Source: Streptomyces sp. R41 (GTDB lineage Bacteria; Actinomycetota; Actinomycetes; Streptomycetales; Streptomycetaceae). From it: 64,000 nt of DNA. Location: NCBI RefSeq assembly GCF_041053055.1, contig NZ_CP163443.1, positions 7,113,001 through 7,177,000 of the forward strand, in the 5' to 3' direction. Within the stretch, counting starts at the first letter, position 1. Every line of letters starts with the position of its first letter. The notes below the pieces were generated by a model, which was not told the DNA's origin, did not search any database, and saw nothing but the letters and a program-made list of their open reading frames with translations. Of this stretch, positions 25,961-35,824 are shown one piece after another. A program made the translations under genes and the position numbers.

Positions 25961-27352
25961 ATGAGCCGTTCCGCACACCCCGCCGGGCCCCGTCACGCCG
26001 ACGTCCTTCCCGAGGGCCACTACAGCGCCCCGCCCGCCGACCTCAACGCCCTCGACCCCAAGGTCTGGGCGCACACCGTCACCCGTGACCAGGACGGTGT
26101 GGTCAGTGTCGGAGGGATCGAAGTGACGCGGCTCGCCGAGGAGTTCGGCACTCCCGCCTACTTCGTCGACGAGGCCGACTTCCGCGCCCGGGCGCGTGCC
26201 TGGCGTACCGCCTTCGGTCATGACGCCGATGTCTTTTACGCCGGCAAGGCGTTCCTGTCGCGTGCCGTCGTGCGCTGGTTGCACGAGGAAGGCCTCAATC
26301 TGGATGTGTGTTCGGGTGGTGAGCTCGCCACCGCCCTGTCCGCCGGCATGCCCGCCGACCGCATCGCCTTCCACGGCAACAACAAGTCCGCGCAGGAGAT
26401 CGAGCGGGCCATAGAGGCCGGCGTCGGACGTATCGTCCTCGACTCGTTCCAGGAGATCGTGCGGGTCGCGCACATCGCCTCGTCCCTCGGCAAGCGGCAG
26501 CGGGTGCAGATCCGGGTGACCGTCGGCGTCGAGGCGCACACCCACGAGTTCATCGCCACCGCCCACGAGGACCAGAAGTTCGGGATTCCGCTCGCCGGGG
26601 GGCAGGCCGCCGAGGCCGTACGGCGTGCGCTCCAGCTCGACGGGCTTGAGCTGATCGGGATCCACTCCCACATCGGCTCGCAGATCTTCGACATGTCGGG
26701 CTTCGAAGTCGCCGCGCACCGCGTCGTCGGGCTGCTCAAGGACATCCGTGACGAGCACGGCGTCGAGCTGCCCGAGATCGACCTCGGCGGCGGTCTCGGC
26801 ATCGCGTACACGAGTGACGACGATCCGCGTGACCCGCACGAGATCGCCAAGGCCCTCACCGAGATCGTCACCCGTGAGTGCGAGTCCGCCAAGCTGCGGA
26901 CTCCGCGTATCTCCGTCGAGCCCGGGCGCGCCATCGTCGGCCCGACCGCCTTCACGCTCTACGAGGTCGGCACCATCAAGCCGCTCGACGCGCTGCGGAC
27001 GTACGTCTCCGTCGACGGCGGCATGTCCGACAACATCAGGACCGCGCTGTACGACGCCGAGTACAGCGTCTCCCTCGTCTCGCGGACGTCGGACGCCGAA
27101 CCCATGCTCGTACGCGTCGTCGGCAAGCACTGCGAGAGCGGTGACATCGTCGTGAAGGACGCCTTCCTGCCCGCCGACCTGGCCCCGGGTGACCTCATCG
27201 CGGTCCCGGCGACCGGTGCGTACTGCCGCTCCATGGCCAGCAACTACAACCACGTACTTCGCCCGCCCGTCGTCGCCGTGAACGACGGCGAGGCCCGGGT
27301 GATCGTCCGCCGTGAGACGGAGGAGGACCTGCTCCGCCTGGACGTCGGCTGA
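25961..27352 (+). CDS. lysA: Diaminopimelate decarboxylase
   Basis: The 463-residue PLP enzyme converts meso-diaminopimelate to L-lysine, the last step of the pathway. It starts at the ATG at 25961, seven bases after the nrtL stop, with GAGAAGA upstream. The PLP Lys is K96 ([10 protein letters not shown]); other family motifs are [34 protein letters not shown] and the active-site Cys in GKHCESGD. It is followed by a strong hairpin terminator and then hom, so the aspartate-family genes form two transcription units. Confidence 0.97.
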   Translation: MSRSAHPAGPRHADVLPEGHYSAPPADLNALDPKVWAHTVTRDQDGVVSVGGIEVTRLAEEFGTPAYFVDEADFRARARAWRTAFGHDADVFYAGKAFLSRAVVRWLHEEGLNLDVCSGGELATALSAGMPADRIAFHGNNKSAQEIERAIEAGVGRIVLDSFQEIVRVAHIASSLGKRQRVQIRVTVGVEAHTHEFIATAHEDQKFGIPLAGGQAAEAVRRALQLDGLELIGIHSHIGSQIFDMSGFEVAAHRVVGLLKDIRDEHGVELPEIDLGGGLGIAYTSDDDPRDPHEIAKALTEIVTRECESAKLRTPRISVEPGRAIVGPTAFTLYEVGTIKPLDALRTYVSVDGGMSDNIRTALYDAEYSVSLVSRTSDAEPMLVRVVGKHCESGDIVVKDAFLPADLAPGDLIAVPATGAYCRSMASNYNHVLRPPVVAVNDGEARVIVRRETEEDLLRLDVG

Positions 27353-27364
27353 CGCATGCTCCAG

Positions 27365-27391
27365 GGGCGGAAGATCTCCTGTCTTCCGCCC
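27365..27391 (+). terminator. Terminator after lysA
   Basis: GGGCGGAAGA (27365-27374) and TCTTCCGCCC (27382-27391) form a perfect 10-bp stem with a 7-base loop, 12 bases after the lysA stop. It separates nrtL-lysA from hom. Confidence 0.85.
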
Positions 27392-27496
27392 TCGTTCAAA
27401 TGAAATAGACATCTCACGATCCGGACAAAGGACAGAAACCCCCGTCCGGTGAGTGAGACTGGTCAAACCGAAGACGGTATGAGGAAACGAGGTCGG

Positions 27497-28789
27497 ATGA
27501 TGCGTACGCGTCCGCTGAAGGTGGCGCTGCTGGGCTGTGGGGTTGTCGGCTCAGAGGTGGCGCGCATCATGACGACGCACGCCGAAGACCTCGCCGCGCG
27601 CATCGGAGCCCCCGTCGAGCTGGCAGGTGTCGCCGTCCGGCGGCCCGCCAAGGTCCGCGAGGGCATCCCGGCCGACCTCATCACCACCGACGCCACGGCC
27701 CTCGTCAAACGCGGCGACATCGACGTCGTCGTCGAGGTCATCGGCGGTATCGAGCCGGCTCGCTCCCTCATCACCACCGCGTTCGAGCACGGCGCCTCCG
27801 TGGTCTCCGCCAACAAGGCGCTGCTCGCCCAGGACGGGGCCGCGCTGCACGCGGCGGCGGAAGAGAATGGCAAGGACCTCTACTACGAGGCCGCCGTCGC
27901 CGGTGCCATCCCGCTGATCCGGCCGCTGCGCGAGTCCCTCGCCGGCGACAAGATCAACCGTGTGATGGGCATCGTCAACGGGACGACGAACTTCATCCTC
28001 GACAAGATGGACTCCACCGGGGCCGGCTATCAGGAGGCCCTCGACGAGGCCACCGCCCTGGGGTACGCCGAGGCCGACCCGACCGCCGACGTCGAAGGCT
28101 TCGACGCCGCCGCCAAGGCCGCGATCCTGGCCGGAATCGCCTTCCACACGCGCGTGCGCCTCGACGACGTCTACCGCGAGGGCATGGCCGAGGTCACTTC
28201 CGCCGACTTCGCCTCGGCGAAGGAGATGGGCTGCACCATCAAACTGCTCGCCATCTGTGAGCGGGCGGCTGATGGGGGCTCGGTCACCGCGCGCGTGCAC
28301 CCCGCGATGATTCCACTGAGCCACCCGCTCGCCTCCGTGCGCGGTGCGTACAACGCCGTGTTCGTGGAGTCGGATGCCGCCGGGCAGCTCATGTTCTACG
28401 GGCCGGGCGCCGGCGGCTCCCCGACCGCCTCCGCCGTCCTCGGCGACCTCGTCGCCGTCTGCCGCAACAAGCTCAGCGGTGCGACCGGGCCCGGCGACTC
28501 CGCGTACACCCAGCTGCCCGTGTCGCCCATGGGCGACGTCGTGACGCGCTACCACATCAGCCTCGACGTGGCAGACAAACCGGGTGTTCTCGCCCAGGTG
28601 GCCACCGTCTTCGCCGAGCACGGTGTCTCGATCGATACGGTTCGCCAGCAGGGCAAAGACGGTGAGGCCTCCCTCGTCGTCGTCACCCACCGTGCGTCCG
28701 ACGCGTCCCTGAACGGGACCGTCGAGGCGCTGCGCAGCCTCGACACCGTGCGGGGTGTCGCCAGCATCATGCGGGTTGAAGGAGAGTAA
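27497..28789 (+). CDS. hom: Homoserine dehydrogenase
   Basis: The 430-residue enzyme reduces aspartate semialdehyde to homoserine with NAD(P)H. The start is ATG 27497 (or 27500) behind GAGG; an earlier in-frame start at 27449 lacks a site. It has the Rossmann motif LLGCGVVGSEV, the catalytic core (VNGTTNFILDKM, ADPTADVEGFDAAAK) and a C-terminal ACT domain (HISLDVADKPGVLAQVATVF). The ACT domain indicates feedback control by threonine. It is 6 bases upstream of thrC. Confidence 0.97.
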   Translation: MMRTRPLKVALLGCGVVGSEVARIMTTHAEDLAARIGAPVELAGVAVRRPAKVREGIPADLITTDATALVKRGDIDVVVEVIGGIEPARSLITTAFEHGASVVSANKALLAQDGAALHAAAEENGKDLYYEAAVAGAIPLIRPLRESLAGDKINRVMGIVNGTTNFILDKMDSTGAGYQEALDEATALGYAEADPTADVEGFDAAAKAAILAGIAFHTRVRLDDVYREGMAEVTSADFASAKEMGCTIKLLAICERAADGGSVTARVHPAMIPLSHPLASVRGAYNAVFVESDAAGQLMFYGPGAGGSPTASAVLGDLVAVCRNKLSGATGPGDSAYTQLPVSPMGDVVTRYHISLDVADKPGVLAQVATVFAEHGVSIDTVRQQGKDGEASLVVVTHRASDASLNGTVEALRSLDTVRGVASIMRVEGE

Positions 28790-28795
28790 CCAGCA

Positions 28796-29854
28796 ATGAC
28801 CCACCAGTGGCGCGGAATCATCGAGGAGTACCGGGACCGGCTGCCGGTATCCGACAGCACGGAGGTCGTGACGCTCCGCGAGGGCGGTACGCCGCTCGTG
28901 CCCGCGCAGGTGCTCTCCGAGCGCACGGGCTGCGAGGTCCACCTCAAGGTGGAGGGCGCCAACCCGACCGGGTCCTTCAAGGACCGCGGTATGACCATGG
29001 CCATCACGAAGGCCAAAGAGGAGGGCGCGAAGGCGGTCATCTGCGCCTCCACCGGCAACACGTCCGCCTCCGCGGCCGCCTATGCCGTACGGGCCGGGAT
29101 GGTCTCCGCCGTCCTCGTCCCGCAGGGCAAGATCGCGCTGGGCAAGATGGGCCAGGCCCTCATCCACGGCGCGAAGATCCTCCAGGTCGACGGCAACTTC
29201 GACGACTGTCTGACGCTGGCGCGGGCGCTGTCCGACAACTACCCGGTGGCGCTGGTCAATTCGGTCAACCCGGTGCGCATCGAGGGCCAGAAGACCGCCG
29301 CCTTCGAGATCGTGGACATGCTCGGCGACGCGCCCGACATCCACGTCCTGCCGGTGGGCAACGCGGGCAATATCACCGCGTATTGGAAGGGCTACACCGA
29401 GTACGCCGCCGACGGCATCGCCCAGCGGACGCCCCGCATGTGGGGTTTCCAGGCCTCCGGATCCGCCCCCATCGTGCGCGGCGAGGTCGTCAAGGATCCC
29501 TCGACGATCGCCACCGCGATCCGTATCGGCAACCCGGCCTCGTGGAAGTTCGCACTGGCCGCGCGGGATGAATCGGGCGGTCTCATCGATGAGGTGACGG
29601 ACCGTGAGATTCTGCGCGCCTACCGGCTGTTGGCCGCGCAGGAGGGCGTCTTCGTCGAGCCGGCCTCCGCCGCGTCCGTCGCCGGCCTGCTGAAGGCCGC
29701 CGAGCAGGGCAAGGTCGACCCGGGCCAGACGATCGTCTGCACGGTCACCGGCAACGGCCTCAAGGATCCCGACTGGGCCGTCGCGGGCGCCCCGCAGCCG
29801 GTCACGGTCCCGGTGGACGCGGTGACGGCGGCGGAGCGGCTCGGTCTGGCGTAA
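28796..29854 (+). CDS. thrC: Threonine synthase
   Basis: The 352-residue PLP enzyme converts O-phosphohomoserine to threonine. The PLP Lys is K62 ([10 protein letters not shown]) and the phosphate loop is [13 protein letters not shown]. It follows hom by 6 bases, with its ribosome site in the hom 3' end. The last eight codons and the stop are the first unit of a 25-bp tandem repeat that runs on for 90 bases. The length is normal for the short-type actinobacterial enzyme. Confidence 0.97.
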   Translation: MTHQWRGIIEEYRDRLPVSDSTEVVTLREGGTPLVPAQVLSERTGCEVHLKVEGANPTGSFKDRGMTMAITKAKEEGAKAVICASTGNTSASAAAYAVRAGMVSAVLVPQGKIALGKMGQALIHGAKILQVDGNFDDCLTLARALSDNYPVALVNSVNPVRIEGQKTAAFEIVDMLGDAPDIHVLPVGNAGNITAYWKGYTEYAADGIAQRTPRMWGFQASGSAPIVRGEVVKDPSTIATAIRIGNPASWKFALAARDESGGLIDEVTDREILRAYRLLAAQEGVFVEPASAASVAGLLKAAEQGKVDPGQTIVCTVTGNGLKDPDWAVAGAPQPVTVPVDAVTAAERLGLA

Positions 29855-29945
29855 AGCGGAGCGGCTCGGGCCGGCGCAAGGCCCAGCGGTTCGGCCTTGC
29901 GCAACGCCGGGCGGCTCGATCTGGCGTAAAGCCGCCTGGCGTAAA
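29831..29945 (+). repeat. 25-bp tandem repeat seeded by the thrC 3' end
   Basis: Units at 29831-29855, 29856-29880, 29881-29905 and 29906-29930, plus 15 bases to 29945, each begin GC(G/C) and end in a GGCGTAAA-like sequence. The first unit contains the last eight thrC codons and the TAA. The period is exactly 25 bases in all four. Confidence 0.85.
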
Positions 29946-30230
29946 CCCGCCAGAGCCGGCCGGTGGCAGACAGACCTTGTCCCAGGCGGGCGGAAACCTC
30001 GTCGGAGGCGGGCGGAAAATCGCCAGAAGCCGACGAAAACCGCCCGACGCCGGGGTCACCCCCACGGCAACCCGACGGGGGGTGCACAGGGGGCTTACGA
30101 CACGCATCGTGCGCCTCCTGTGCGCCCTATGTCGCCACAGAACCTTCCTTCGATAGGCTGTACCGAACCCGCCCGCCGCATATGCCGCGGTGCCACGCCG
30201 TCATCACGGCCTCCGGGTCTTCCGCACGTA

Positions 30231-30280
30231 TCGCAACTCATCGCAAGTCATCGCAGTTCATCTCAATTCATCGAAAATCT
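30231..30280 (+). repeat. 10-bp tandem repeat in the thrB leader
   Basis: Five units follow in exact 10-base register: TCGCAACTCA, TCGCAAGTCA, TCGCAGTTCA, TCTCAATTCA, TCGAAAATCT. The block is AT-richer than its surroundings and ends 35 bases upstream of the thrB start. Confidence 0.8.
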
Positions 30281-30315
30281 CGTACATCACGCAGCTCAAG
30301 GAGAGTCATCGAGCG

Positions 30316-31245
30316 ATGGCCGGTCCAGCGTTCCGCGCCGCCGCCGTCCGGGTGCGCGTCCCCGCCACCAGTGCCAACCTCGGCCCGGGCTTCGACGCCC
30401 TCGGCCTGTCACTGGGGCTGTACGACGACGTGGTCGTCCGGGTGGCCGACTCCGGGCTGCACATCGACATCGCAGGTGAGGGCAGCGAGACGCTCCCGCG
30501 CGACGAGAGCCACCTCCTCGTACGCTCCCTGCGCACCGCCTTCGATCTGCTGGGCGGACAGCCGCGCGGCCTCGAGATCGTCTGCGCCAACCGCATCCCG
30601 CACGGGCGGGGCCTCGGCTCCTCCTCCGCCGCCATCTGCGCCGGCATCGTCGCCGCGCGCGCCGTGACCATAGGCGGGGACACCAAGCTCGACGACACCG
30701 CGCTGCTGGAACTCGCCACCGAGATCGAGGGACACCCCGACAATGTCGCGGCCTGTCTGCTCGGCGGTTTCACGCTCTCCTGGATGGAGGCCGGCGCGGC
30801 GCGGGCGATCAGAATGGAGCCCGCCGATTCCATCGTTCCGGTGGTTTTCGTACCGGGAAAGCCGGTGCTCACCGAGACCGCGCGGGGACTGCTGCCGCGC
30901 ACCGTGCCGCATGTCGACGCCGCCGCCAACGCGGGCCGCGCCGCACTGCTCGTAGAGGCCCTGACCCGGCGCCCCGAGCTGCTGCTGCCCGCCACCGAGG
31001 ACCGGCTGCACCAGGAGTACCGCGCCCCGGCGATGCCGGAGAGCGCGGCCCTCGTGGAGCGGCTGCGCGCCGACGGCATCCCCGCGGTGATCTCCGGCGC
31101 GGGCCCCACCGTCCTCGCCCTTGCGGACCGGGCTTCGGCCGACAAAGTCGCCGATCTCGCAGGTCAGGGGTGGGCCGCCAACCGGCTGGATCTCGACGCC
31201 CAAGGGGCGAGTGTGCTGCCGCTCGCACCCCTCGGGGTCAATTAG
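30316..31245 (+). CDS. thrB: Homoserine kinase
   Basis: The 309-residue GHMP kinase phosphorylates homoserine, supplying ThrC. Motifs are VPATSANLGPGFDALG at the N-terminus, the ATP loop PHGRGLGSSSAA and the C-terminal VISGAGPTVLAL. The ATG at 30316 is chosen because the conserved start follows it; AAGGAG lies 12 bases upstream, rather far. A 461-base gap with repeats separates it from thrC, so it may have its own promoter. Confidence 0.95.
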   Translation: MAGPAFRAAAVRVRVPATSANLGPGFDALGLSLGLYDDVVVRVADSGLHIDIAGEGSETLPRDESHLLVRSLRTAFDLLGGQPRGLEIVCANRIPHGRGLGSSSAAICAGIVAARAVTIGGDTKLDDTALLELATEIEGHPDNVAACLLGGFTLSWMEAGAARAIRMEPADSIVPVVFVPGKPVLTETARGLLPRTVPHVDAAANAGRAALLVEALTRRPELLLPATEDRLHQEYRAPAMPESAALVERLRADGIPAVISGAGPTVLALADRASADKVADLAGQGWAANRLDLDAQGASVLPLAPLGVN

Positions 31246-31633
31246 CGGCGCACGGTTGCCGGATTTGGAGAGGGGGAATGTTTGTTGGATCCGGTAGTGT
31301 TAACCTCAAGTCTGCACCCGAACCCACCATGTCGAGGTGCTTCGTGTCCCCGTCCGGGACAACCATTCTTCCGGGAGCCTCCCAAACTGCTTTGTGCCAT
31401 GCATTGGGTGCTATGCGCTGAGCAGTACTGAGCACGCTCCGGAACCGGCGTGACCGTGCCGATGACACCGCAAATCAGTGCCACGGCTCCGGAATCGTCA
31501 TCACTTGATATTTCTTCCGCCTCTTTGGCGGACCACCGCCCCGGCACGGTCCACACAGCAAGGACCAAAGCCGGACAGCACAACCGGTCGCCGAGCCAGA
31601 CAGGCCGACGTCCGCTCCAGGGAAGGACCCTTC
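31246..31633 (+). other. Long rho leader region
   Basis: No gene is supported. A small GTCCC-N5-GGGAC hairpin lies near 31345-31360. Long leaders are expected for rho, which is autoregulated in many bacteria; autoregulation here is inferred only. Confidence 0.4.
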
Positions 31634-33655
31634 GTGAGCGACACCACCGATCTGATGGGCGCACGTGTCGAGGAGACCGCTGCCGCGCCCGCCACGGACG
31701 CCTCCGCGCCTGCCACCGGTGCCGGCTCCCGGCGGCGCCGCGGTACCGGCCTCGAGGGCATGGTGCTGGCCGAGCTGCAGCAGGTCGCATCCGGCCTCGG
31801 CATCAGGGGCACCGCGCGCATGCGCAAGAGCCAGCTGATCGAGGTCATCAAGGAGGCGCAGGCGGGCGGGGGAGCCCCGGCGAAGACCGCCGAGGCAGCC
31901 ACCGAGACCAAGCCGAAGCGCCGGGCCACCTCGAAGGCTCGTACGGGCGACGAGGCCGCCGCTCCGGCCGAGAAGAAGGCCGAGAAGGCCGCCGCCGAGA
32001 AGGCCGTGGCCCAGCAGCAGATCGAGATCCCCGGCCAGCCCGCCAGCGACGACGCCCCCGCTGAGCGCCGTCGTCGCCGTGCCACCGCCGAGGCCGGCAG
32101 CCCCGAGACGGTCGCCGCCGAGGCGAAGAGCGAGCCGAAGGCCGAGGCGCCGGTTCAGACGCAGGGCGAGCCCAAGGGCGACACCGCTGAGGGTGCCGAC
32201 GGCCGTCAGGGCCGCCGTGACCGCCGTGACCGCGACCGTGACCGCGGTGGCCGTGACCGCGACCGCGACCGCCGTGGCAAGGGCGACGAGCAGCAGGGCG
32301 GCCAGGGCGGTGGTCAGCAGCGTCAGGACCGCCAGGACCGGCAGCAGCAGGGCGGCGGCCGTCAAGACCGCCAGGACCGGCAGCAGCGTGACAACGGGCC
32401 GCAGGACGACGACGACTTCGAGGGTGGCCGCCGCGGCCGCCGCGGGCGCTACCGTGACCGCCGTGGCCGTCGTGGCCGCGACGAGATCGCCGAGCCGCAG
32501 GTCGCGGACGACGACGTCCTGATCCCCGTCGCGGGCATCCTGGACATCCTCGACAACTACGCGTTCATCCGTACCTCGGGTTACCTTCCGGGTCCCAACG
32601 ACGTGTACGTCTCCCTCGCCCAGGTCCGCAAGAACGGGCTGCGCAAGGGCGACCACGTCACCGGCGCGGTCCGTCAGCCCAAGGAAGGCGAGCGCCGCGA
32701 GAAGTTCAACGCGCTCGTCCGACTGGACTCCGTCAACGGCATGGCGCCCGAATCCGGGCGTGGGCGGCCGGAGTTCAACAAGCTGACGCCCCTGTACCCG
32801 CAGGACCGGCTCCGTCTGGAGACCGACCCGGGTGTGCTGACGACCCGCATCATCGACCTCGTCGCGCCGATCGGTAAGGGCCAGCGCGGTCTGATCGTGG
32901 CCCCGCCGAAGACCGGCAAGACCATGATCATGCAGGCGATCGCCAACGCGATCACGCACAACAACCCCGAGTGCCACCTGATGGTCGTCCTGGTCGACGA
33001 GCGTCCGGAAGAGGTCACCGACATGCAGCGGTCGGTCAAGGGCGAGGTCATCTCCTCGACCTTCGACCGCCCGGCCGAGGACCACACCACGGTCGCCGAG
33101 CTCGCCATCGAGCGCGCCAAGCGTCTGGTGGAGCTGGGCCACGACGTCGTCGTACTGCTCGACTCGATCACGCGTCTGGGCCGTGCGTACAACCTCGCCG
33201 CCCCGGCCTCCGGCCGCATCCTGTCCGGTGGTGTCGACTCGACCGCGCTGTACCCGCCGAAGCGCTTCTTCGGTGCCGCGCGCAACATCGAGGACGGCGG
33301 CTCGCTGACCATCCTGGCCACCGCGCTCGTCGACACCGGCTCGCGCATGGACGAGGTGATCTTCGAGGAGTTCAAGGGCACCGGCAACGCGGAGCTCAAG
33401 CTCGACCGGAAGCTCGCCGACAAGCGCGTCTTCCCGGCCGTCGACGTCGACGCGTCCGGTACGCGTAAGGAAGAGCTCCTGCTCGGCAGCGACGAGCTCG
33501 CCATCACCTGGAAGCTGCGTCGTGTGCTGCACGCGCTCGACCAGCAGCAGGCGATCGAGCTGCTCCTCGACAAGATGAAGCAGACGAAGTCGAACGCCGA
33601 GTTCCTGCTGCAGATCCAGAAGACGACGCCGATGCCGGGCAACGGCAACGACTGA
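31634..33655 (+). CDS. rho: Transcription termination factor Rho
   Basis: The 673-residue hexameric RNA helicase starts at the GTG at 31634, with GGAAGGA 6 bases upstream. After the N-terminal Rho_N helices ([16 protein letters not shown]), residues about 80-290 form a long insert rich in Ala/Glu/Lys and then Arg/Asp/Gly/Gln ([18 protein letters not shown]), typical of high-GC actinobacteria. The RNA-binding cold-shock-like domain ([20 protein letters not shown]), P-loop (APPKTGKT at about 423-430) and Q/R loops are intact. A strong terminator follows. Confidence 0.97.
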   Translation: MSDTTDLMGARVEETAAAPATDASAPATGAGSRRRRGTGLEGMVLAELQQVASGLGIRGTARMRKSQLIEVIKEAQAGGGAPAKTAEAATETKPKRRATSKARTGDEAAAPAEKKAEKAAAEKAVAQQQIEIPGQPASDDAPAERRRRRATAEAGSPETVAAEAKSEPKAEAPVQTQGEPKGDTAEGADGRQGRRDRRDRDRDRGGRDRDRDRRGKGDEQQGGQGGGQQRQDRQDRQQQGGGRQDRQDRQQRDNGPQDDDDFEGGRRGRRGRYRDRRGRRGRDEIAEPQVADDDVLIPVAGILDILDNYAFIRTSGYLPGPNDVYVSLAQVRKNGLRKGDHVTGAVRQPKEGERREKFNALVRLDSVNGMAPESGRGRPEFNKLTPLYPQDRLRLETDPGVLTTRIIDLVAPIGKGQRGLIVAPPKTGKTMIMQAIANAITHNNPECHLMVVLVDERPEEVTDMQRSVKGEVISSTFDRPAEDHTTVAELAIERAKRLVELGHDVVVLLDSITRLGRAYNLAAPASGRILSGGVDSTALYPPKRFFGAARNIEDGGSLTILATALVDTGSRMDEVIFEEFKGTGNAELKLDRKLADKRVFPAVDVDASGTRKEELLLGSDELAITWKLRRVLHALDQQQAIELLLDKMKQTKSNAEFLLQIQKTTPMPGNGND

Positions 33656-33682
33656 GGTCAGCACGGCAGAGCAGCACTGAGG

Positions 33683-33714
33683 GCCGCCCCCGTCACGCAG
33701 GTGACGGGGGCGGC
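33683..33714 (+). terminator. Terminator after rho
   Basis: GCCGCCCCCGTCAC (33683-33696) and GTGACGGGGGCGGC (33701-33714) form a perfect 14-bp stem with loop GCAG, followed by TCTTT. It lies 27 bases after the rho stop. Confidence 0.92.
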
Positions 33715-33803
33715 TCTTTGCGCGGAATGGGGCACGTGTACGATCGCGCCCTTGAACTTCTGCTGACGCAGATCTGAACTCTTGACTCTGAGGGGGGACT
33801 TGA

Positions 33804-35615
33804 GTGGGTACACCCATGTCCGGGGGCGGTCGCCACAGACGCCGCATACGGATCGCCGTCCCGGTCGCGGCCGCCGGTCTGGCCGCCGCTGTCGCGGGGG
33901 CACTGCTGATGTCGTCCGCGAACGCCGCCACGGCCCTGCCGACGCCGACCACGAAGCCCAGCATCGCCGCGCCCAGCGTGGCCGAGCTGCAGAAGCGCGT
34001 CGCGGGCGCCCTCGCCGGTGACGACACCGCGGGTCAGGCGGCCAAGAAGTCGTCGCTGAGCGCCGGCACGAACACGTCGAGCGTCGACCCGAAGATCATC
34101 GGTGGCAGCGAGACCACCATCAGCACGGCCCCGTGGATGGCACAGCTCTGGTACTACGACGACAAGGGCACCACCGACGAGAGCGACGACCTCGGCTTCT
34201 TCTGCGGCGGCTCCGTCGTGTCGCCGACGAAGATCCTCACCGCCGCGCACTGCGTCAAGGGCTACAACTGGTACAAGTACGGCGCCGTCGTCACCGGCAC
34301 CGCCCAGCTGCCCACCAGCGACAGCTCCGGCAACACCGACCTGCACGGCGGCACCGTCTCCCTGCCCCTGCGGCAGTGGAACCACCCGTCGTACAGCTCG
34401 ACGACCATCGACAACGACATCGCGGTCATCACGCTGGACAGACCCGTCACCGCCAAGCCGATCCGCATGACGACGTCCGGTGACACGGCCTCGTACGCGG
34501 CCGGAACCCAGGCGACGCTCTACGGCTGGGGCCGCACCAGCTCCACCACCCAGGACATCTCCGAGACCCTGAAGACGGCCACGCTGCCCATCAACTCCGA
34601 CAGCACCTGCACCGGTGCCTACGGCAGCGAGTTCATCAAGGGGCACATGGTCTGCGCGGGCAAGCCGGCGACCGGCAGCGACACCGGCACCACCACGGCG
34701 TGCAACGGCGACTCCGGCGGCCCGCTGATCGTCGGCGGCCGCATCGTCGGCGTCGTCTCCTGGGGCGTCCAGGACTGCGTGGCGGAGGGCGCCTACAGCG
34801 TCTTCTCGAAGGTCAGCACCTATGTGGGCGCGGCCTACCCGAGGGTGGACGACACCAACCTCAGCCGTGACCACAAGGCCGACCTCTGGGTGCGCAACTC
34901 CTCCACCAAGACGGGCTACGAGAAGGACTCCACGGGCACGTCGTTCGCCGCGCGCGAATCGTTGGGCGACTGGGACGGCGTCAACGTCGTGCTGCAGACC
35001 GACCTGAACCGGGACGGCGTCCAGGACTTCGTGGTCCGCCAGAGCGGCACCGGAGACGTCTACTGGTCGCACTACGTGTGGGCGAGCCAGAGCTGGTCCA
35101 CCGACAAGATCTTCAGCGGCTGGAACACCCGTACCCGCATCGTCGCCCCCGGTGACGTCACCGGCGACTACCTGCCCGACCTGCTCTCGGTCGACTCCGG
35201 CGGCACGCTGTGGATCTACCCGGGCAAGGGCAACGGCACCTTCTCCAGCCGGGTGAGCGTCGGCACGGGCTGGAACCAGTACAACTCCCTGCGCGGCCAC
35301 GGCGACTTCACCGGCGACGGCAAGACCGACCTGATCGCGCGCAGCAAGACCGGCTCGTACGTCTACCTCTACAAGGGCACCGGCAAGTCCGGCAGCGGAG
35401 CCTTCTCCAGCCGCGTCAAGGTGCGCACCTGGGACGGCTACAACGCCTTCGACGCCCCCGGTGACGTGACCGGCGACGGCAAGGCCGACTTCCTGGCCCG
35501 TACGCCCGGCGGCACGCTCTACCTGTACCCGGGCACCGGCAAGGCGACCAGCGAGATCTTTGCCACAAGAATCTCGGTCGGTACCGGTTTCCAGCAGTAC
35601 GACATCTTCGGCTGA
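33804..35615 (+). CDS. Secreted trypsin-like serine protease with FG-GAP/VCBS-type repeats
   Basis: The 603-residue exported protein has an Arg-rich leader and hydrophobic core ending SSANA-AT, then a short pro-region and the S1 domain from IIGGSETTI. The catalytic triad is H149 (TAAHC), D205 (DNDIAVI) and S304 (CNGDSGGP). The C-terminal 250 residues hold calcium-type repeats (DLNRDGVQDFV, DVTGDYLPDLL, DFTGDGKTDLI, DVTGDGKADFL), which form a propeller for surface or substrate binding. The start is GTG 33804 behind GAGGGGGGA; ATG 33816 is an alternative. Terminators flank the gene. Confidence 0.92.
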   Translation: MGTPMSGGGRHRRRIRIAVPVAAAGLAAAVAGALLMSSANAATALPTPTTKPSIAAPSVAELQKRVAGALAGDDTAGQAAKKSSLSAGTNTSSVDPKIIGGSETTISTAPWMAQLWYYDDKGTTDESDDLGFFCGGSVVSPTKILTAAHCVKGYNWYKYGAVVTGTAQLPTSDSSGNTDLHGGTVSLPLRQWNHPSYSSTTIDNDIAVITLDRPVTAKPIRMTTSGDTASYAAGTQATLYGWGRTSSTTQDISETLKTATLPINSDSTCTGAYGSEFIKGHMVCAGKPATGSDTGTTTACNGDSGGPLIVGGRIVGVVSWGVQDCVAEGAYSVFSKVSTYVGAAYPRVDDTNLSRDHKADLWVRNSSTKTGYEKDSTGTSFAARESLGDWDGVNVVLQTDLNRDGVQDFVVRQSGTGDVYWSHYVWASQSWSTDKIFSGWNTRTRIVAPGDVTGDYLPDLLSVDSGGTLWIYPGKGNGTFSSRVSVGTGWNQYNSLRGHGDFTGDGKTDLIARSKTGSYVYLYKGTGKSGSGAFSSRVKVRTWDGYNAFDAPGDVTGDGKADFLARTPGGTLYLYPGTGKATSEIFATRISVGTGFQQYDIFG

Positions 35616-35655
35616 AATCGCAGGTGAGCGGGGTTTCCCCGGATTCGCCGATGAC

Positions 35656-35692
35656 GCAGCGTGCCCATCGCTTCACGTGGTGGGCACGCTGC
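35656..35692 (+). terminator. Terminator after the protease gene
   Basis: GCAGCGTGCCCA (35656-35667) and TGGGCACGCTGC (35681-35692) form a perfect 12-bp stem with a 13-base loop, 40 bases after the stop. Confidence 0.85.
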
Positions 35693-35824
35693 GTTGTGCA
35701 ACCCTTTCCCGAGTTTCCCCGTCTGACCGTACGGAGTGACCATGAGGCGGTACGCATCGTCACGGCCAGATGGGCTTGGCCCTGAAAGCAGGGGGTAACC
35801 GACCGCAGAGGGACTGAGGAGCAC

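Noticed and set aside
30190..30315. Threonine leader peptide upstream of thrB
   Set aside because: The frame contains no run of Thr or Ile codons and no attenuator hairpin is evident.
31475..34027. 850-codon minus-strand open frame opposite rho
   Set aside because: It mirrors the Arg/Asp-rich insertion of Rho and contains long Leu/Ala runs without domain structure.
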